Of a stretch of 32,678 nucleotides of DNA, positions 28,271 to 32,678 are shown piece by piece. The position numbers were made by a program, and so were the translations under genes. Each line of letters starts with the position of its first letter. Position 1 is the first letter of the stretch. The notes beneath the pieces were generated by a model. That model made no database searches, had not been told where the DNA came from, and was given only the letters and a program-made list of their open reading frames with translations. Origin of the DNA: Companilactobacillus versmoldensis DSM 14857 = KCTC 3814 (GTDB lineage: Bacteria; Bacillota; Bacilli; Lactobacillales; Lactobacillaceae); assembly GCF_001434295.1 (NCBI RefSeq), contig NZ_AZFA01000023.1:1-32678 (forward strand). Direction: 5' to 3'.

Positions 28271-31200
28271 TTATTCTGATTTTGTTCCTTGCGAATTGTT
28301 AGTAACAGATGATTGGTTATCTTCTGCTTCTAGCTTCTTAGCTTCTTCTTCAGCACGTTTTTGTTCTTGTTGCTTAGCAAATTTAGATAAGGCATCAACA
28401 CTTACAGTGTCATCATCTTCATCCATATCTCTAAGTTCAATTTCTTTGTTACCACTATCAAGGACCTTCATATCAAGTCCAAGAGCTTGTAATTCTTTAA
28501 CAAGAACACGGAATGATTCAGGAACTCCTGGCTTAGGAATACTTTCACCCTTAACGATTGCTTCATAAGTCTTAACACGTCCAACAATATCATCAGACTT
28601 GTAAGTTAAGATTTCTTGAAGCGTATAAGCGGCACCATAGGCTTCCAAAGCCCAAACTTCCATTTCACCAAATCTCTGTCCACCGAACTGAGCTTTACCA
28701 CCAAGTGGTTGTTGAGTAACTAGTGAGTAAGGTCCGATTGAACGAGCGTGCAATTTATCATCAACCATGTGGGCTAACTTCATGTAGTACATGACACCAA
28801 CCGCTACACGGTTCTTAAATGGTTCACCAGTACGTCCATCATAAAGGATTGACTTACCATCTGAATCCATATCAGCTTCTTTAACAATATCCCAAAGGTC
28901 TTCGTTAGTTACACCATCGAAAACAGGTGTAGCAACGTGGATGCCAAGTTTTCTAGCAGCCATACCTAAGTGAAGATCAAGAACCTGTCCAATGTTCATA
29001 CGAGATGGAACACCCATTGGGTTCAAGAGGATATCAATTGGAGTACCGTCTGGCATGTATGGCATATCTTCTTCAGGGACAACGATTGAAACAGTACCCT
29101 TGTTACCATGACGACCAGACATCTTGTCACCAACTTGAATCTTACGTTTTTGTGTAATGTAAACACGAACCATCATGTTGACACCAGGATTCAATTCGTC
29201 GCCGGCTTCACGAGTGAAGACTTTGACGTCTTGAATAATTCCGCTACCACCATGTGGTACACGAAGTGATGTATCACGAACTTCACGGGCTTTTTCACCA
29301 AAGATAGCATGTAATAGACGCTCTTCAGCTGATAATTCTGTAACACCCTTAGGAGTTACCTTACCAACCAAGATGTCGCCATCACGAACTTCAGCACCGA
29401 TACGAATGACACCAAATTCATCAAGATCTTTAAGTGATTCTTCACCAACATTAGGGATCTCACGAGTGATTTCTTCAGGTCCAAGTTTTGTATCACGTGC
29501 TTCTGATTCATATTCTTCGATATGAACTGAAGTATAAGCATCTTCACGAACAAGCTTTTCTGAAAGAACGATAGCATCTTCGTAGTTGTACATATTCCAA
29601 GTCATGAAAGCAATAAGTGGATTTTGACCTAAGGCTAATTCTCCACCTTCCATAGCTGGACCGTCAGCAATGATATCGCCGGCCTTAACCTCTTCACCCT
29701 TACGGACGATAGGTCTTTGGTTATAACTCTTACCATTATTTGAACGACGGAATTTTGTAACTTTATATTCATCAGTTGTACCATCATCATCACGTTCGAT
29801 AGTGATCTTATTAGCATCAACGTATTGAATTGTTCCAGCATGATTAGCTAATAATGCAGCACCAGAATCATGGGCAGCAATATATTCCATACTTGTACCA
29901 ACAAGTGGTGCATGTGGATCAATCAAAGGAACAGCTTGACGTTGCATGTTAGCACCCATCAAGGCACGGTTAGAATCATCGTTTTCCAAGAAGGGAATAC
30001 ATGCAGTAGCAACAGAAACTACCTGACGTGGTGAAACGTCCATATAATCGACTTTTTCAGCTGTAGTTTCGATATTGTCATCCTTGTGACGAGCCAAAAT
30101 AGTTGTATCAGCAAAGGAACCATCATCATTCAACTTAGTATTAGCCTGAGCAACGATGTAATTATCTTCTTCATCAGCTGTTAAGTAATCGATCTTATCA
30201 GTAACTTTGTGAGTCTCCCATGAAACACGACGATAAGGAGTTTCAATAAAACCATACTTATTAACAATGGCATAACTGGCCAAGTTATTAATAAGTCCGA
30301 TATTAGGACCTTCTGGTGTTTCGATTGGGCACATACGACCGTAGTGAGTATAGTGAACGTCACGAACTTCATATCCGGCACGATCACGAGTCAAACCACC
30401 AGGTCCAAGAGCTGATAGACGACGCTTGTGTTCCAATTCACCAAGTGGATTAGTCTGATCCATGAACTGTGAAAGTTGTGATGAACCAAAGAATTCCTTG
30501 ATTGAAGCAACAACTGGACGAATATTGATCAATTGTTGAGGTGTCACAGTTGAAGTATCTTGAATTGACATTCTTTCACGAACAACACGTTCCATACGTG
30601 AAAGACCAATTCTAAATTGGTTTTGGAGTAATTCACCAACTGAACGAATACGACGATTACCCAAGTGGTCGATATCATCGGTATTACCAATACCTTCTTT
30701 AAGGTTCAAGAAGTAATTGACACCAGCTAAAATATCAGCAACTTGAATCGTACGATTGTTTTCATCGATGTGACCATTACCAATAATATTAACAACTTTT
30801 TCGTTGTCTTCTTTTGAATAAACTTTAACGATCTGCAATGTAACAGGATCTGTTTGAGCACCTTCATCTGAAGGTTGAACTGTAACAGTCTTGAAATCAT
30901 CACGATCAAGATATGGGCTCAATTTGTTCATTGCATCACGGTCAATGACAGTATCTTTATTCAAGACAACTTCACCTGTATCAGGATCAGCCAATGTTTC
31001 TGCCAATGTTTGATTCAACAAACGAGTCTTAATATTTAATTTCTTATTGATCTTGTAACGACCAACTGCGGCCAAATCATAACGACGTGGGTCGAAGAAA
31101 CGAGCATAAAGTAATGAACGAGAACTGTCGGCTGTTTTAGGTTCACCAGGACGGAGTCTTTCATAAATATCTTTCAAAGCTTCTTCAACACGTGAATCAC

Positions 31201-31888
31201 TAGTATCTTTATGAACATCTTTTTCAAGAGTCAGATTCAATGTGTCATTTTCGCCAAAAATATCTAGAATTTCAGCATCTGAGCCAAAACCTAAAGCACG
31301 AACCAATTCAGAGATCAATAACTTTCTAGTTCTATCGATTCTTACATAGCCCAAGCCCTTAGCATCTGTTTCAAATTCCAACCAAGCACCACGGTTAGGA
31401 ATAACAGTTGTACCATAATTGACACGGCCATTTTTATCAGTATCAGTATTATAGTAAATACCAGGAGAACGAACTAATTGTGAAACAATTACACGTTCAG
31501 CACCATTAATGATAAAAGTACCTTGTTCAGTCATAATTGGGAAGTCCCCAAAGAACACGTCTTGAGACTTGATTTCGCCAGTTTCATGGTTAGTCAATTT
31601 CAAAGTAACGTGTAGAGGGGCGGAATAATTAGCATCATGCTGTCTAGCTTCTTCAACCGTATACTTAGGTTCAAGCAACTTATAGCCAACATATTCAAGA
31701 GAAAGATTTCCAGCGAAATCATCAATAGGCATTACATCATCAAACATGTCCTTAAGACCTTCGTCTAAGAACCAATTGTAAGAATTTCTTTGAATGTCGA
31801 TCAGATTTGGTAGTGGAAGTACTTCCTTGATCTTGGCATAACTACGACGAACACGATGTGCACCATAATTTACGTTATGAAAAGTCAA
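28271..31888 (-). CDS. rpoB: DNA-directed RNA polymerase subunit beta
   Basis: Catalytic beta subunit of RNA polymerase. The frame can start at GTG 31897, but that codon overlaps the Shine-Dalgarno GAGGTGA; the TTG at 31888, 5 bases after it, is the better start and gives 1205 residues. The rifampicin region (about 468-497) carries Asp477, His487 and Ser492, equal to the drug-sensitive Asp516, His526 and Ser531 of Escherichia coli. The [12 protein letters not shown] motif in the C-terminal half is intact. The last 40 or so residues are an acidic and Lys/Ala-rich, then Ser/Asn/Thr tail beyond the conserved core. Confidence 0.98.
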   Translation of the reverse strand: MTFHNVNYGAHRVRRSYAKIKEVLPLPNLIDIQRNSYNWFLDEGLKDMFDDVMPIDDFAGNLSLEYVGYKLLEPKYTVEEARQHDANYSAPLHVTLKLTNHETGEIKSQDVFFGDFPIMTEQGTFIINGAERVIVSQLVRSPGIYYNTDTDKNGRVNYGTTVIPNRGAWLEFETDAKGLGYVRIDRTRKLLISELVRALGFGSDAEILDIFGENDTLNLTLEKDVHKDTSDSRVEEALKDIYERLRPGEPKTADSSRSLLYARFFDPRRYDLAAVGRYKINKKLNIKTRLLNQTLAETLADPDTGEVVLNKDTVIDRDAMNKLSPYLDRDDFKTVTVQPSDEGAQTDPVTLQIVKVYSKEDNEKVVNIIGNGHIDENNRTIQVADILAGVNYFLNLKEGIGNTDDIDHLGNRRIRSVGELLQNQFRIGLSRMERVVRERMSIQDTSTVTPQQLINIRPVVASIKEFFGSSQLSQFMDQTNPLGELEHKRRLSALGPGGLTRDRAGYEVRDVHYTHYGRMCPIETPEGPNIGLINNLASYAIVNKYGFIETPYRRVSWETHKVTDKIDYLTADEEDNYIVAQANTKLNDDGSFADTTILARHKDDNIETTAEKVDYMDVSPRQVVSVATACIPFLENDDSNRALMGANMQRQAVPLIDPHAPLVGTSMEYIAAHDSGAALLANHAGTIQYVDANKITIERDDDGTTDEYKVTKFRRSNNGKSYNQRPIVRKGEEVKAGDIIADGPAMEGGELALGQNPLIAFMTWNMYNYEDAIVLSEKLVREDAYTSVHIEEYESEARDTKLGPEEITREIPNVGEESLKDLDEFGVIRIGAEVRDGDILVGKVTPKGVTELSAEERLLHAIFGEKAREVRDTSLRVPHGGSGIIQDVKVFTREAGDELNPGVNMMVRVYITQKRKIQVGDKMSGRHGNKGTVSIVVPEEDMPYMPDGTPIDILLNPMGVPSRMNIGQVLDLHLGMAARKLGIHVATPVFDGVTNEDLWDIVKEADMDSDGKSILYDGRTGEPFKNRVAVGVMYYMKLAHMVDDKLHARSIGPYSLVTQQPLGGKAQFGGQRFGEMEVWALEAYGAAYTLQEILTYKSDDIVGRVKTYEAIVKGESIPKPGVPESFRVLVKELQALGLDMKVLDSGNKEIELRDMDEDDDTVSVDALSKFAKQQEQKRAEEEAKKLEAEDNQSSVTNNSQGTKSE

Positions 31889-32092
31889 ATTCTTCACCTC
31901 AACATTTATTTTTGTCCAAATTACAAGCCCACAAATATTACATTTGTGTTACAAATGAATGAAAACGATTTATTTATCCATTTTAGGGCAAAAAAAAACC
32001 AAAAATAGGAATCTCTTCCTACTTTTGCTTTTTTCTATACGGCATCACTACGGACAATAGATCGTAGCTTGCGTTTTGAACTTTAAATCTCA
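31889..32092 (-). ncRNA. rpoB 5' leader, candidate Lacto-rpoB RNA with attenuator
   Basis: The leader between the predicted start point and rpoB has three structured parts. First, a CTACG-10-CGTAG hairpin (32047-32066 region). Second, the terminator at 31989-32026. Third, after the terminator, three mutually exclusive arms: CATTTGT (31951-31957), ACAAATG/CACAAAT (31941-31948) and ATTTGTG (31930-31936). The middle arm can pair with either neighbour. A conserved RNA called Lacto-rpoB is known only from 5' leaders of rpoB in lactic acid bacteria; I place this leader there by position, without a model search. Confidence 0.55.
31989..32026. terminator. Terminator inside the rpoB leader
   Basis: On the minus strand, a 12-bp stem (left arm CAAAAGTAGGAA, right arm TTCCTATTTTTG, loop GAGA) is followed by a run of T. 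It lies downstream of the rpoB promoter as well as of clpC, so it would stop clpC readthrough and also most rpoB transcripts unless bypassed. The plus strand also has a shorter T-run after the stem. Confidence 0.85.
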
Positions 32093-32098
32093 AATGCA

Positions 32099-32127
32099 AT
32101 ATTACTATCAAAACATACTAGTGTCAA
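32099..32127 (-). promoter_or_regulatory. Promoter of rpoB-rpoC
   Basis: On the minus strand a perfect TTGACA (32122-32127) is 17 bases from TAATAT (32099-32104). It lies 22 bases after the clpC stop, with a predicted start point near 32092 and a leader of about 200 bases. Confidence 0.8.
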
Positions 32128-32149
32128 TACCTAGTTTGAAATATTTTGA

Positions 32150-32678
32150 CTAAACTTTTGCACCCTTCTTATTATCGTCCAATTTCTTTTTATTACCTTT
32201 ATTAGTTGATTTGGCAACTGAAATATCAAGCTTGCCCTTCTTAGAACCAACCTTGATGGTATCTCCTTCTGCAATGTTGTTCATCAAGAGTAATTCACTC
32301 ACTGGATCTTCGATCTCACGTTGAATTGTTCTTCTCATAGGACGAGCACCATATTCTGGATCATAGCCATCTTTAACCAAGTCATCATAAGCAGTTGGAG
32401 AAATTGAAAGCTTAACTTCACGCTCAGCTAATCTCTTTCTCAAATTGTTGCTCATGATCTTAGCAATGGACTTGAGTTGTTCTTTGTTAAGAGCCTTGAA
32501 GACGATAGTTTCATCAATTCTGTTCAAGAACTCAGGTCTAAAGAACTTCTTCAATTCACTATTGATTCTTGATTGCATTTCTTTGTAATCAGTTCTGGCA
32601 TCTTTAGCACCAAAACCAACCGAACGATCATCTTCGACCGAACGTGCACCAAGGTTAGAAGTCATGATAATGATTGTA
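32150..32678 (-). CDS. clpC: ATP-dependent Clp protease ATPase subunit ClpC, C-terminal part
   Basis: Last 175 residues of a Clp/Hsp100 unfoldase; the gene runs off the right edge. The fragment opens inside the sensor-1 strand of the second AAA+ domain (TIIIMTSNLGAR), followed by FFRPEFLNRIDE with the arginine finger and the sensor-2 GARPMRR motif. It ends in a Lys/Asn-rich tail. Order clpC-rpoB is that seen in Lactobacillus, where clpC is usually in the CtsR stress regulon, which favours ClpC over ClpE or ClpL. ClpC feeds substrates to ClpP. The Met near 32665 is internal, not a start. Confidence 0.9.
   Translation of the reverse strand, partial: TIIIMTSNLGARSVEDDRSVGFGAKDARTDYKEMQSRINSELKKFFRPEFLNRIDETIVFKALNKEQLKSIAKIMSNNLRKRLAEREVKLSISPTAYDDLVKDGYDPEYGARPMRRTIQREIEDPVSELLLMNNIAEGDTIKVGSKKGKLDISVAKSTNKGNKKKLDDNKKGAKV

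Noticed and set aside
1-32678. CRISPR arrays, insertion sequences, prophage genes, rRNA or tRNA genes
   Set aside because: None seen: no regularly spaced repeats, no transposase or phage-like proteins, and no tRNA-like cloverleaf noticed in the short gaps.

Overview
The window is an almost continuous block of core translation and transcription genes from a low-GC Gram-positive bacterium. The gene order (clpC, rpoB, rpoC, then str, S10, spc and alpha ribosomal clusters, then ecfA1-ecfA2-ecfT-truA-rplM-rpsI), the Zn-ribbon form of S14, the four-cysteine adenylate kinase and strong AGGAGG-type ribosome binding sites all point to Lactobacillaceae. A Companilactobacillus-like species is a guess from overall protein character and was not tested.

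Nearly everything is on the minus strand, so the genes read from right to left. At the right edge is the 3' end of clpC. A promoter (TTGACA-17-TAATAT) and a leader holding a terminator and alternative hairpins then precede rpoB and rpoC, which end in a strong terminator. Next come an alpha/beta hydrolase (minus) and, convergent with it on the plus strand, a prepilin peptidase (comC type) broken by an apparent 5-base insertion. The str cluster rpsL-rpsG-fusA follows, with its own promoter and no tuf. It ends at a bidirectional terminator shared with a plus-strand CPBP/CAAX-type membrane protease, which sits between the str and S10 clusters.

From 18348 leftwards, a promoter (TTGATA-17-TATTAT) and a GC-rich structured leader start the S10-spc-alpha block: rpsJ, rplC, rplD, rplW, rplB, rpsS, rplV, rpsC, rplP, rpmC, rpsQ, rplN, rplX, rplE, rpsN, rpsH, rplF, rplR, rpsE, rpmD, rplO, secY, adk, infA, rpmJ, rpsM, rpsK, rpoA, rplQ. 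An internal promoter lies before infA. A large hairpin element directly after rplQ, in the position of the known L17 downstream element, separates the ribosomal genes from the ECF vitamin-transporter energizing module ecfA1-ecfA2-ecfT and truA. A last promoter and an L13-type leader drive rplM-rpsI, which end in a terminator at the left edge.

Together the genes encode most of the ribosome, the RNA polymerase alpha, beta and beta' subunits, EF-G, IF-1, the SecY translocon, adenylate kinase and an ECF energy-coupling module. I found no wholly new defence or mobile system. The points of interest are the RNA leaders, the broken comC, a divergent L24 C-terminus, the inserted membrane protease and the heavy use of TTG and GTG starts. 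There is no stretch above 300 bases without an assigned gene or leader, and I saw no rRNA, tRNA, CRISPR array or insertion sequence.
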